DNA from: Thermoguttaceae bacterium
GTDB lineage: Bacteria > Planctomycetota > Planctomycetia > Pirellulales > Thermoguttaceae
DNA: 63,315 bases
Direction: 5' to 3'
Assembly: GCA_017454585.1 (NCBI GenBank)
Contig: JAFTCU010000088.1
Coordinates: 1-63,315, forward strand
In this document: positions 39,701 through 48,232 of the stretch, one piece after another
How positions within the stretch are numbered: position 1 is the stretch's first letter
Layout of the letters: the number at the start of each line of letters is the position of its first letter
Position numbers and translations under genes: made by a program
The notes under the pieces: model-generated
Databases searched by the model: none
What the model saw: only the letters and a program-made list of their open reading frames with translations
Told to the model about the DNA's origin: nothing

Positions 39701-40785
39701 CCGCCGCGAACCTGGCCGCGATTGGCCTGATTGCCGGAGCCATCGCTCTGTGCGTCGCCTTCTGGCCGGAAATTCAGGCGGGAATCGTCGCAGCAGCGCA
39801 AGGAATCGCCTCGGTTTTGGGTGCCGCTTTCCAATACGTAATCGACGCCGTAGCAGCCACCGGACGGGCGATCTGGTCAACGCTCACCGAGTCGTTCGGC
39901 CAAGCCTGGGACGCCATCAAACCTGCGGCTTCGCAGCTTTGGGGAAGTCTTACCACGGACTGCATGTCGGCCTTCAATACCATCTCCGCACAGATTAGCG
40001 AGGGTGACTGGACCGGAGCCTTCGAGACCGCGGTCCTGGCCATGCGAACGGTCTGGTCCGATTTCCAAACTTTCTTCATTACGGCCTGGCATTCCACTGC
40101 AATGGCATTTATGAACATTTGGATGAGTCTGCGCCGCGGAATTCAGACCGCTCGCGAAACAATGGCCAAGCTGGTCGGCTGGTTCATGAAAATTGGCATG
40201 AGCAAGGAAGAAAAGGCGGAATTCGACAAAGCCCTCAATGATGTGCAGGCAGCCGATCGCGCCTCAATGGAGCGGGGATTCACTGATTCCAAAACGAAGC
40301 ACGAAAAAGCCATCGCCGACGCGCAAAAGAGCAATGTCTCCATGCGCGAGGAATTAGCCAAACACACGGCGACCAAGGACGCGGAACTCAAGGCCAAACA
40401 CGAGCAGCGCATCGCAGAGGAAGCCACTGCAGACGCCATGCGCGAAGCCGAAGCGGAATCGAAGGCCCTCACTCTGGAAAACACCATTCTCAGTGGAGCT
40501 ACGATCCCAGATGGAAGTGTCGAGGGAGCCACGGGAGCCGCTGCAGCCTTAGCTGGTGTCAGTAGTCGCCTCCACTTTACCGCCACGATTCTGGAGTCTG
40601 CGCAGCGAGGCACGATCGAAGCAGAACGGCACTTCTACGAAAACCAAGCAGAACGCCGTAATGCACTTATGGACATGGAAAAAGACAAAGAACGTGACAA
40701 ACACGCAGCAGAAACGGCTAAACACACGGGGCGGCTCGTTGAGCTGGCAGAAAAAGCAGACGAAGAAGCAGACGAGGCACTGTAA
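36748..40785 (+). CDS. Tape measure protein
   Basis: 1345 aa. Residues 1-350 are the TP901-type tape measure region (YAKFEDAMLAVRGKMGATSADCQKL, LAQYLGETTSYTAQQVAESM, MADYVLTAVRAFG). Residues about 375-1050 are very hydrophobic. They include seven tandem 40-residue repeats (38716-39555) with YxxMLxGMxxATxxxxxAIxG character. The C-terminal 250 residues are a charged coiled coil (EQRIAEEATADAMREAEAE). Length near 1300 residues predicts a siphovirus tail of roughly 200 nm by the usual 0.15 nm per residue rule. Confidence 0.92.
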   Translation: MPAVSPSGITAGKAYVVISAIDNTKHTLGKVTRNLRAAAVEMQQIGRQILMGTSIAALGAALPIRQYAKFEDAMLAVRGKMGATSADCQKLTKLAQYLGETTSYTAQQVAESMVIMAQMGLKAGDITESIDGIMAGARATGTELPAMADYVLTAVRAFGGEFKDASEYADVMTAACNNSALTMEDLGQSLQYASSSGQLAGSSIREVTTLLAALANMGIRGTMAGTSLRRVYEKLALEREKLEGMGVHPFDDAGNYRPIAQIITELAAAIKDLPQGEKIALLTDIFEVRGMTGAAKLTQDNFAALAAAINDCKGVAAETAAVMDQGVGGALRLVNSAVERAGLAIGEAFRGVIVGTRDDLIKLVQAFTAWINEHQKAVVMTTIGIAATAALGAALIATGLAMRILIASLKGFYFVLGAITMTYRALLMTVQILPLTIAAATGAFHLTIAAVTGLYFAIKRTYTYGIIAFGAIKKAVLAVAAAYKTLVLVCHAFLASIVPALQLAWIGIKMAALVSIFAIQAAWLVTSAIVTGLIQAWPAVVQAACAAANIAWILMCAGMQAAWAGACFVFTNGIMPVVRAITTAATWIYQGFVIALRGIQTAIVTTGTFIKTVMLTTVAAIRTAIIATVAGLQAAWQGVVVGFTTACAFCKQVYTVLLMTMQMATASAVGAIRGLMAIAQQVWAATCVATSLAYQTMLVGMQMATVITLGTISALVRAFGVTFAAVCGAARAIYLALLIGFQIATASTSGIIVNLIRTAEHVCTISCAAAKYVYAAMMTSIRMATTTTVLAIQGLWQVFTQTFGAVCLSAKLIYNAMLAGMRTATVVVMSAIGGIMNAFNFLWLNICAAARAVYAGMLAAMHMATVATMAAIRGIVWAFSMAWAGICAAARAVYAGTLVVMQAITTATMAAIGVIVQGLSVVWGVTCAISAAIYNAMLAGLLAWTITWCLLVRTAIMGIPAAFAVVKGAIIAAFSVIPTMLASMTAANLAAIGLIAGAIALCVAFWPEIQAGIVAAAQGIASVLGAAFQYVIDAVAATGRAIWSTLTESFGQAWDAIKPAASQLWGSLTTDCMSAFNTISAQISEGDWTGAFETAVLAMRTVWSDFQTFFITAWHSTAMAFMNIWMSLRRGIQTARETMAKLVGWFMKIGMSKEEKAEFDKALNDVQAADRASMERGFTDSKTKHEKAIADAQKSNVSMREELAKHTATKDAELKAKHEQRIAEEATADAMREAEAESKALTLENTILSGATIPDGSVEGATGAAAALAGVSSRLHFTATILESAQRGTIEAERHFYENQAERRNALMDMEKDKERDKHAAETAKHTGRLVELAEKADEEADEAL
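38716..39555 (+). repeat. Seven tandem 120-bp units in the tape measure gene
   Basis: Exact 120-bp spacing: units begin at 38716, 38836, 38956, 39076, 39196, 39316 and 39436. Each encodes 40 residues opening with LLMTMQMAT-type sequence and ending in an AAR/AK..Y segment. Units 5 and 6 are the most alike. Confidence 0.85.
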
Positions 40786-41666
40786 TGGGCACGATTATAG
40801 GCATAAAAGATGGGAGCTTTTCGGGAAATGAGGAACGCTCCTCCATTTTCGCGAAAATGAAGCGGAAATACTCGGTGATTTTCAGCATTGTCGCCGATTC
40901 TGTGGACGAAACATGGACCAGCATACTGAACACCCCGAAACTTCCAAAACTTCTGGAAGATTGGAAGGGAGACGGCTGCCGATGCAAAAGCCGCACGCCG
41001 AAAGAGGCACACACGATCCACTTTAATAGAAAATTGACGATTTTGTGGGAAGTTGAATGCACATTTGACAGCGAGGTAGTCTTCAAACCATTTGAGACTG
41101 ACGACCCACTGCAGTGGCCCATCGAACTGAGTCTGAGCACCGAGGACGTCACCGAGCTGCTCACGCAAGACGTCGTCACCGGCAAACCGATCCAGAATCC
41201 CAACGGGGAGAAAATCCAGATCGAGGTGCCGCGAAGCTACCCAGTAATTGAATTTTCACGATACGAAAGCTACCCGGACAATCCGCTCGGAGTGGCCCAG
41301 CTCGCCGCCAAAATTGCCTATTATTCCAACAAACTCAACGCCGACACCTTCCTGGGGTGCTCGCCTGGAAATTGCTTCATGCACGCTCCGAGAGCCATGC
41401 GAGAAGCCATCAATGGCGGTTATTTTTTCAAAGTAACCTACCGAATCACCATCCGCGGAGGATTGGAACCGTATAAGGCCAGACCGCTATGCGAAGGGTA
41501 CACCTATCGAGTAGCAAAAGGATTTAATATTCGAAGCACCGCCGAGATTTACGGGCAAAACATCAAAATCAACCTCGACCTCGATGGAGTCGAGTCCGAC
41601 GAACCAGTGTACCTGGCATTTAATCAATACGAATCGGTAGTTTTTGCAGATTTAGGACTGGCATAG
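40785..41666 (+). CDS. Distal tail / baseplate protein
   Basis: 293 aa, beginning at an ATG that overlaps the tape measure stop (TAATG). Mixed alpha/beta with Cys-containing GDGCRCKSRTP and FLGCSPGNCFMHAP, then a beta-rich end. Directly follows the tape measure, where distal tail proteins lie. No domain is recognised. Confidence 0.55.
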   Translation: MGTIIGIKDGSFSGNEERSSIFAKMKRKYSVIFSIVADSVDETWTSILNTPKLPKLLEDWKGDGCRCKSRTPKEAHTIHFNRKLTILWEVECTFDSEVVFKPFETDDPLQWPIELSLSTEDVTELLTQDVVTGKPIQNPNGEKIQIEVPRSYPVIEFSRYESYPDNPLGVAQLAAKIAYYSNKLNADTFLGCSPGNCFMHAPRAMREAINGGYFFKVTYRITIRGGLEPYKARPLCEGYTYRVAKGFNIRSTAEIYGQNIKINLDLDGVESDEPVYLAFNQYESVVFADLGLA

Positions 41667-41670
41667 GAGA
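41661..41670 (+). promoter_or_regulatory. GCATAGGAGA ribosome site, second possible small-RNA target
   Basis: Ten bases identical to part of the 17-nt helicase leader motif. Ribosome site for the gene at 41675. Confidence 0.3.
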
Positions 41671-41674
41671 CATC

Positions 41675-43624
41675 ATGGCCAAAGGATACAAAATAAAAGA
41701 CCGACAAACGGCACAAACGCTCGTCCACGCAGGGCGCGAAACGCCGTGGAAGAAACGTAGTCAGACCACGTCGATGGCAGAGCCGGTCGGCATTTTTATG
41801 CGCACGCAGCTGGTTGAACTGGAGTCCGCAGCAGCAGAGCCAGATGAAGAAGGTAAAATCACCGTCACGGATGCTATCAAAAAGCGAGTGGACTGGGACG
41901 ATGCCAATGAAAACCCAGAACCGAGCCTGGCAACCACCGAGGACACCACGGACGGAATCAACATCGAGCAGACGCCGATCTCAAGCGACTCGCCGGTTCT
42001 GATGACCACGGACGTATATAACACACGCCTCCTGATGGGGGTGCAGCCATCGGAGGTTTTCGGCAAACTTTCCGGGCGGTGGAATGGCAGCCCGACAGCT
42101 GTGATCCAACTGGACGAGCACTTCACTATCCTGGGAAAGCATGAAGTCGAAATGAAGCCCGCACCAACCGTGACGGCAGACGAACTGCCGGACGAAACGC
42201 CGGTCACCTGCCGGTTTATAAAATCCTTGGGGGAATGGCGTTTTTTTCCACCAACCGGAGACGGAACTGACAGCCAGACAGCGGTACTAACCGTCTCCGG
42301 AAGTGCGCTCGGAGGTTTCGGGACTTACGACAGCAAAACGATCTGGGCAACCACGCTCTCTGCAGCCACGCGGTATCTTGCCAGCTATCGTACCATCGCC
42401 ATCGTATATGACCAGACAGCCATCGCTTCGGAATCCGATCTGCCCTGGCTACGGTTCCCAACCACGATGCCCGAGGAACAAGGAACACTGTACGTTCGTG
42501 GCACATACTATCGCACCGATGAAGGACTCGACGCGCAAGATCGCTACAGAATCTATGCCAAAGCGGACTACGGGGAAATTTATCTAAACCAATATGGAAA
42601 TGAATTTAAAGACACGTTCTGCCGGTTTAACAGCCTCAAGTGCTACTCCGATGGCATGGGCGACTGGTTATACCATGACGGCTTTGGTAAATGGATGGAA
42701 GGTTCAATATTAGGGCTGATCCATCAAGAGCCACCAGCAGACGATCCAACTGCAACGGGTGGTGTGTACGGAGCAGATACTATACAAGATTTAGGGTTCA
42801 CTGCAAAAGCCAAGCCATATTGGACATGCGATGACGAATATGGGATCTACGAGCCGAAGAACGGAGCCACTGGAACTTTTCAATTCGGACTCCCAACGTG
42901 GGAAGTCACCGACAATGACGGCACTCAAATCTTCGCCCGATCGTGGAAACCGGTCGGGATACGCTGGGACTACCTCGGCACCGTGACCATTGATTCCATC
43001 GAATACAAGGACATCCGATGGGACAACGGAAAATGGATTCTGGGAACCAGAGGCAGCGAGCTGCGAGGGTGGTATGAGTCCTCAACGGAGCCAGACCCCG
43101 ACTCCGATGTAGACTTTGAGTTTAAAATCAACATCAAGACCAACAAAACAGCCACAGCAGCTCAAATCCTCCGCGGATGGGAGCACGCCAATGGCGAAAT
43201 CGTATACGAGCAGACTCGCCAGGCATACGAAATCGCAAGCACACCGGTCGCATGGTGGGCACTTGCAGCTGCGGATATTTCGGAAATTTCTTATACTTTC
43301 GATTTTCATGTGCCGCAAGACTCCACCGTCACGGGAGAACCCAAGACCGTCACGCTCGCCGAGATTTTGAACCACACATGGAACGAAACCAATATCATAT
43401 ACGACGAAAGCAGCCAGCAATTCCGTATAGGGACACTGGATGATGAAAGTGGATGGTGGACATGCGACGAAAGCGATCTGCAGACATCGCTGATTTTTGC
43501 GTACAGAGCAACCGATCGAGCAGATCTAACATTCACATTTAAGGAGTACATCGCCGGGGATTTTTCCGAGGAAATCTGGTACATCACACCGGAAGTAATC
43601 ACACGCCAAAACGACATCGACTAA
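41675..43624 (+). CDS. Large tail-tip protein
   Basis: 649 aa, beta-rich and acidic, Trp/Tyr-rich. The middle and end repeat a module with RWDNGKWILGTRGSELRGWYES and YDESSQQFRIGTLDDESGWW, each near AAQILRGWEHANG or LAEILNHTWNETN, suggesting tandem sugar- or surface-binding beta domains. Likely part of the tail tip or receptor-binding apparatus. No known family is recognised. Confidence 0.55.
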   Translation: MAKGYKIKDRQTAQTLVHAGRETPWKKRSQTTSMAEPVGIFMRTQLVELESAAAEPDEEGKITVTDAIKKRVDWDDANENPEPSLATTEDTTDGINIEQTPISSDSPVLMTTDVYNTRLLMGVQPSEVFGKLSGRWNGSPTAVIQLDEHFTILGKHEVEMKPAPTVTADELPDETPVTCRFIKSLGEWRFFPPTGDGTDSQTAVLTVSGSALGGFGTYDSKTIWATTLSAATRYLASYRTIAIVYDQTAIASESDLPWLRFPTTMPEEQGTLYVRGTYYRTDEGLDAQDRYRIYAKADYGEIYLNQYGNEFKDTFCRFNSLKCYSDGMGDWLYHDGFGKWMEGSILGLIHQEPPADDPTATGGVYGADTIQDLGFTAKAKPYWTCDDEYGIYEPKNGATGTFQFGLPTWEVTDNDGTQIFARSWKPVGIRWDYLGTVTIDSIEYKDIRWDNGKWILGTRGSELRGWYESSTEPDPDSDVDFEFKINIKTNKTATAAQILRGWEHANGEIVYEQTRQAYEIASTPVAWWALAAADISEISYTFDFHVPQDSTVTGEPKTVTLAEILNHTWNETNIIYDESSQQFRIGTLDDESGWWTCDESDLQTSLIFAYRATDRADLTFTFKEYIAGDFSEEIWYITPEVITRQNDID

Positions 43625-43625
43625 C

Positions 43626-44753
43626 ATGGACCTCGAAACCTACAATGCGACCGTACAAGCACTGAACCAACGACTGATGTGGTTAGGAACTTGGCCTGGC
43701 CAGACATTGCCAGCAACCGACCTGCAACACGTCGCGATGGAAACGCCGTATAACATCAGTACCTCCAAGCCAGCAGCACTGGAACATCTGCTGTGGCTTT
43801 TCGGAACATTGGAAAATCGATTCATTCATAATACGGTATTTCAAGAAACACTCATCGCGGCACCGCGATACGGGCATCCTCAAAACGATCCAGATGGATG
43901 GGAGGTACTCCCCGATGCCATAATTGGCTCCTTGCCGATCGCCTGCTACTATTGGCAGCAGGGCTGGGGACTTTGGGACAGACGAGCCACCCCTATGCAG
44001 CACGTCGCGCCGCGAGCCTATATGCACAAATCATACGGCACACTGCTCTCCGATTGGGACGAAATCCTGGCCGATATTCGCACCGGAACCGCACACCTCC
44101 AATACCTTCCCTATACTTACGGCAAAGAAATACGCCATTTCCGTCAAGAGACTTTCTCTACGTGGGACACTTTCGGCAACGGCACAATCGACTACGAAAC
44201 TACGACCGATACGACCGGCACAGGGCAATACTATCCTCCATATTACGAATTGGACTATTATACCGAAACAGGGAACGTAGGCAATTATGGACCTAACGGC
44301 AGCTTTCAGTTTCAGATGTACGGCACATACGAAACGCTGCAGCTCATAAACCCATACCCATACGCCATCGAAATCACACTATTGTACGTCCGACTACCGA
44401 CCGGGGCGACCAACACCTTTATAGCTGGAGTCGGAACATGCGACACCACCTACACACTACCAACGCCACGGATTAAAGATGGCTGGTGGGACAGTTTCGA
44501 CTACGGGGCTCGCTTTTGGAATTCAGTAGCGAATGCTCAACGCCAAACGCAGACGGTCACGGTACCACCATACTCCATGCAAACCTTCGGACCGACCGGC
44601 TTCTCAGATTTTGACGTGCCGTCGCTTTCGCAGTACTTATGGATAAATGCACCAACAACCCCATCAGCCAGATCGTACGAATGTCAGGGTGGGCAAATAA
44701 TCAAATTGCTCGCCTATTACCATCCGCTGACCGAGAGCACTCAAACGCCATAA
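43626..44753 (+). CDS. Last virion gene, tail-tip or receptor-binding protein
   Basis: 375 aa. The N-terminal half is helical and Trp-rich (LEHLLWLFGTLENRFIHN); the second half is Tyr/Thr/Gly-rich and beta (TGTGQYYPPYYELDYYTETG). Such composition is common at phage tail tips. It is the last gene before the attachment site. No family is recognised. Confidence 0.5.
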   Translation: MDLETYNATVQALNQRLMWLGTWPGQTLPATDLQHVAMETPYNISTSKPAALEHLLWLFGTLENRFIHNTVFQETLIAAPRYGHPQNDPDGWEVLPDAIIGSLPIACYYWQQGWGLWDRRATPMQHVAPRAYMHKSYGTLLSDWDEILADIRTGTAHLQYLPYTYGKEIRHFRQETFSTWDTFGNGTIDYETTTDTTGTGQYYPPYYELDYYTETGNVGNYGPNGSFQFQMYGTYETLQLINPYPYAIEITLLYVRLPTGATNTFIAGVGTCDTTYTLPTPRIKDGWWDSFDYGARFWNSVANAQRQTQTVTVPPYSMQTFGPTGFSDFDVPSLSQYLWINAPTTPSARSYECQGGQIIKLLAYYHPLTESTQTP

Positions 44754-44899
44754 AATACCCCCGTTTTATACCACCGTTTTAATTCTTTTACCCCCCCCTT
44801 TTTCTTTTTTTGCGCCTCGGTATAATGAGAGACGATGTGCTTAAAAACGCGGAATAAAAAGAGCACGGGCGCACGAATCGAAACCAGATAATCGAGTCG
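44754..44899. other. Prophage right end, gene-free
   Basis: No gene. A pyrimidine-rich tract (ACCCCCCCCTTTTTCTTTTTTTG) is followed by a -10-like GGTATAATG at 44819-44827. Only an 18-codon frame follows, and it runs into the att core. Confidence 0.5.
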
Positions 44900-44941
44900 C
44901 TTACAAGGCGGATGTCACAGGTTCGAGTCCTGTATCGCCCA
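44900..44941 (+). other. attR: 3' half of tRNA-Val(TAC)
   Basis: CTTACAA anticodon loop, GGCGG half-stem, variable loop, a full T arm (CACAGGTTCGAGTCCTGT) and the acceptor ATCGCCC are present. The 5' half does not pair: the sequence before the loop cannot form the D or anticodon stems, and only GGGCG at 44867 matches by chance. This is the remnant expected when a phage integrates into the 3' end of a tRNA gene; the intact tRNA would be at attL beyond the left edge. Confidence 0.75.
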
Positions 44942-44945
44942 AATT

Positions 44946-44980
44946 AGCCTTCTTGCGAGAAATTGCAAAGGGCTTTTTTT
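44946..44980 (+). terminator. Host tRNA terminator
   Basis: AGCCTTCTTGC pairs with GCAAAGGGCT (one bulged C), followed by seven T. It belongs to the original tRNA-Val gene. Confidence 0.8.
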
Positions 44981-45156
44981 GTATAGCCGATTAATTGTTT
45001 TACATTTTAGTTTTAATTATCTTTCCGGCAAGCTGTTCTCAGATGACACATATTTTTACTCGAATTTTTCTAAAAATTTGGGAAAAAATCACACTCATTC
45101 GTTAATAGATATAGAGGGCCAATGTAAACATGACCATTTTTTAGGAGGAATAGAAT

Positions 45157-46959
45157 ATGAATACCGACCAATCCATCAATCTTTGTATTTTGACAGATCT
45201 TTTTATTCGACTGGCCGCCGAGGCGGGAGTTCAGCCGGAAGCCGTGTTTTCGCTGTTGGATCGACAGATAAACACCAACCCGTTCGTGAAGAAAATCTGT
45301 TTTGTTCAGCCTGAAAACGTGAATCTGTCTCCGGCTCTTCTTCAGCATGGGATATCTGCCATACCCGTCAAAAACTCTGAGATGCAAATGGGTCTGGAGG
45401 CGCTTCTTCTGCCGAAGAAAGAGGGGGAAAAACCGTCCATCCTGATCGCTCAGTGCCAGGACCCTATGATGAATCTGCTTCTTGCCTTGCGTCAGGCCGG
45501 TCTTTGTGTAAACGTTCTGGGGATCGGCGAATGCCCCCAGCCATACGAGTCTATGGTCAAAAACTGGTTTAATGTCACTTCCCAAGCCGCGTCTGCTTCT
45601 GATGAAACCACTGACGAAGAAGAAAAGTCCGATCCCGAACCGGAAACCAATTCCTCGGAAACTGCCAAACCCATTGAGGAAGTCTGTGAATGTCCGGACG
45701 CAGGTCCTGAATCAATTGCCGAGACCGTTCAAATCACCGAATCCTTAGAAGTCAAATCCGAAGTCAAATCCGAAGTCAAACCTGAAGTCAAACCTGAAGT
45801 CAAACCTGAAGTCAAACCTGAAGTCAAAATCACCCTCAAACCTGCAGAAGATCCCAAGCCCCTTCCGAAGATTAAAAAGGATCATGAAGTTTCGCTTCAT
45901 AAGAAAGCCATCGACGAGAGCAGTTCACTTGCCTGTAAAACATCGCTGTTTATGGGGCTTCCCGACATCACTCCTAAATCTAAAGAGCAAGCCGTTAATT
46001 CCTTCCGAATTGTAAAGTGTCTGGCCCACTGTTTTCAGTGGCTTGGTAACGTACTTGAAAATCAGGAAAACAAAAAACGGATCACAGAATGTTCTTCTTG
46101 TATTGTGAAACTTTGTAAAATCGCGAACAAAATTTCCAATCTGGAACTTAGCAAGATAAGCGTCGAATGCAAGGCTTTCATCGAACAGGAAATCAATCCC
46201 AAGTGGCCTGTTCCTGAACTGAAATCTTCTGAAACAGTAGATGTGGCTGAACTTTCTCAAATTGAGAAGAAAATTGCGAACCAACTCAAAAAATCGGGTC
46301 CATTGGAAACGGAATTGGAGGTCTGGAATCGTCTGGCGAAGCAAATCAAAAGTTTGAAGAACGCAAGAAAGATTTCTCAGGATTCACTGAAATCTATCCA
46401 AAGAGACATCTACACCCTTTTTCAAGACTTTCACGTCAAACCTGATAATTCCAGAATATGCAATTTGATTCAGCAAATCCAATCGAGACTTACCGGCAAA
46501 TTGGATATTAGTTATGAAATGTCGTTGATTCTGGATGCAATCGACGACCAGCAAATAGAGAAGGAATTTGCCGCCTGCTCGGAACAGGAACTGAAAGATA
46601 AATACCAAAACGATCCGAATATCCAGAAACTCCGTCAGTTTTTCCGCGACAAAATCCTGGTCATTGCGGGCGGAACTCCCAAAAAAGAACAGAAAGAGTG
46701 CTTCGCAAAAGCCTTTCAGTGTGAAATTGATTGGGTCGAAACCAACCACAGTCAGCCTTTGGATCACTTCATCGACGCCATTAAAAACGAAAGGGTCGGC
46801 GCTCTTTTGACCCTTCAGGACAAAGCAAGCCACAAGCACTCACTCGAACTTTACACCATGGCCAAAAAAGAAGGTAAAAAACTTTTCCGGATCGCCCACA
46901 TGAACCCGATTCTCATCGCCTATAAAATGATGAAGCAGTTTTCTGACAACCTCCAGTGA
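45157..46959 (+). CDS. NYN-like protein with EVKP repeats
   Basis: 600 aa, first host gene. Residues 1-135 have an alpha/beta order like LabA/NYN (PIN-like) proteins: ICFVQPENVN, then ILIAQCQDPMMNLLLALRQAGLCVNVLGIGE matches the SxDxDF...L...G..V.V.G part, but the catalytic DGxN is not clear, so it may be inactive. Residues about 150-235 are acidic and include seven EVKP-type repeats. The C-terminal 350 residues are helical and charged, possibly a winged or coiled interaction domain, with a second Rossmann-like part near the end (ILVIAGGTPKKEQKECFAKAF). The AGGAGG ribosome site is strong. Confidence 0.55.
   Translation: MNTDQSINLCILTDLFIRLAAEAGVQPEAVFSLLDRQINTNPFVKKICFVQPENVNLSPALLQHGISAIPVKNSEMQMGLEALLLPKKEGEKPSILIAQCQDPMMNLLLALRQAGLCVNVLGIGECPQPYESMVKNWFNVTSQAASASDETTDEEEKSDPEPETNSSETAKPIEEVCECPDAGPESIAETVQITESLEVKSEVKSEVKPEVKPEVKPEVKPEVKITLKPAEDPKPLPKIKKDHEVSLHKKAIDESSSLACKTSLFMGLPDITPKSKEQAVNSFRIVKCLAHCFQWLGNVLENQENKKRITECSSCIVKLCKIANKISNLELSKISVECKAFIEQEINPKWPVPELKSSETVDVAELSQIEKKIANQLKKSGPLETELEVWNRLAKQIKSLKNARKISQDSLKSIQRDIYTLFQDFHVKPDNSRICNLIQQIQSRLTGKLDISYEMSLILDAIDDQQIEKEFAACSEQELKDKYQNDPNIQKLRQFFRDKILVIAGGTPKKEQKECFAKAFQCEIDWVETNHSQPLDHFIDAIKNERVGALLTLQDKASHKHSLELYTMAKKEGKKLFRIAHMNPILIAYKMMKQFSDNLQ
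45748..45831 (+). repeat. 12-bp tandem repeats encoding EVKP/EVKS
   Basis: GAAGTCAAATCC twice, GAAGTCAAACCT four times, then a partial copy. In-frame linker repeat. Confidence 0.9.
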
Positions 46960-46970
46960 AATCTTCCAAT

Positions 46971-47005
46971 GGGACTGTCGGGCACAACGGCAGTCCCTGT
47001 TTATT
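46971..47005 (+). terminator. Terminator of the NYN-like gene
   Basis: GGGACTG / CAGTCCC hairpin with a 13-nt loop and TGTTTATT after it. Confidence 0.65.
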
Positions 47006-47040
47006 AAGATTCTCCAAATCCAAATATCTTGAAAAAACTC

Positions 47041-48012
47041 TTACTCCGGATTCGTCACGACTTGGCCGTCGGCTTTTTTCCCGAAGTTGGCGTGCGTCTG
47101 TGGGTCGATGGAATAACTGAAACGATGTACCGAGCCATCACACAGAACCACGCCCCACGTGCCGGCGTGCGAACTGCCGAAAATGGAGCCCGTGTCGTAA
47201 TTTGACCGGTCCTGGCGGGGACAGTTCGTTCCCGACTCATTGTAGGCCGTTATGCGTACGGAGTCGTTATCGATCCCGGACCATGTCGTCTGATTGTCGC
47301 CCACCGCCGGGCCGGGGCTTGAAGAAACGAAATACCGCTCCGGCATCAGGTACTTTTCGCCGAACAAATACGTGTTGCTGGTTCCGTCGCGGATCTCGCC
47401 GGTGGTCGTCGTGCTTTTAAAGAAAACCACCCCGGTACGGCCCGAAGTAGTAGTATATGCCTCTGCATCGGCGTAGGTGGACGCATCTCCAGACGAAGCG
47501 TAACCATCGCCGACGCATGCGTTATAGTCGAGTTTGCAGCAGACGCCGCCCAGAGAATCGCAGTTGTAGTAGGCGTAACCGTAATAGTTCCCCACAGGCC
47601 GGCGCGACGGGCAGTAAAACATGCTGATCGGGGTCTGGCCGCGGGTTTTGTTCGCGCTTTTCAGAGCGGCATCTACCGAGAACACGCCGTCCGCACCAAG
47701 CTGGTACAGAGCGTTCTGCTCCACAAACGGAAGCAGCGAGAAGGCCCAGCAGCCCGGCTGTTTCTTGCCGAACCCGCCATCCGGGTCGCCTTCCCACGCC
47801 CAGCTCCAGCCCGCGGAGGGGTAAGCCTTCGTTGTGCTTTCGTGGTTCAGGGCCGCCAGACCCATTTGCTTCAGATTGTTTCCACATTGCATCTGCCGGG
47901 CAGCCTCACGCGCCTGCTGGACGGCCGGGAGCAGCAGCCCGACCAACATTCCAATGATGGCGATGACGACCAAAAGTTCAACGAGCGTAAAGGCTCGGTT
48001 CAATTTCTTCAT
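47041..48012 (-). CDS. DUF1559 type II pseudopilin-like protein
   Basis: 323 aa from ATG 48012; 15 upstream in-frame residues are unlike the family. N-terminus [20 protein letters not shown] is the prepilin cleavage/methylation motif with a hydrophobic helix. It continues with [28 protein letters not shown], the DUF1559 opening, and ends with [16 protein letters not shown], the H-X9-DG signature. The family is greatly expanded in Planctomycetota; the proteins are expected to be processed by a prepilin peptidase and exposed at the surface. Function unknown. Confidence 0.92.
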   Translation of the reverse strand: MKKLNRAFTLVELLVVIAIIGMLVGLLLPAVQQAREAARQMQCGNNLKQMGLAALNHESTTKAYPSAGWSWAWEGDPDGGFGKKQPGCWAFSLLPFVEQNALYQLGADGVFSVDAALKSANKTRGQTPISMFYCPSRRPVGNYYGYAYYNCDSLGGVCCKLDYNACVGDGYASSGDASTYADAEAYTTTSGRTGVVFFKSTTTTGEIRDGTSNTYLFGEKYLMPERYFVSSSPGPAVGDNQTTWSGIDNDSVRITAYNESGTNCPRQDRSNYDTGSIFGSSHAGTWGVVLCDGSVHRFSYSIDPQTHANFGKKADGQVVTNPE

Positions 48013-48181
48013 GGCACGGGTCCGGGGTAAAGGTTTGGGGAAAGGGTCAGGGACCACTTGGTTTCATTCATTATACGCCAAAAATCTCTTGTGGTCAGCC
48101 TCCTCCCTTAAAAATCATTGAATATTTTTTCTTTTTTTGAGAAATTTTTAAATTTTACTGAAACAGAAAAGACGTTTCGAG

Positions 48182-48187
48182 TATAAT
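48182..48187 (+). promoter_or_regulatory. -10 box (TATAAT) of the PEP-CTERM gene
   Basis: TATAAT 45 bp before the ATG at 48233; the -35 region is weak. Confidence 0.45.
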
Positions 48188-48232
48188 TAAGTTAATGAGT
48201 TAGTTTTTAGTACCTGAAAATAAAGATTGAAA

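Noticed and set aside
38313..39998. 561-aa + frame inside the tape measure gene
   Set aside because: Arg/His-rich shadow frame with no start signal; the tape measure frame is the recognised one.
1..44941. Integrase, CRISPR array, transposase or reverse transcriptase (DGR)
   Set aside because: None found. Repeats are tandem and without spacers; no tyrosine or serine recombinase motif appears. The integrase is presumed to be left of the window.
44867..44941. Complete functional tRNA-Val
   Set aside because: Length fits, but the acceptor 5' side, D arm and anticodon 5' stem do not pair; only the 3' half is tRNA.
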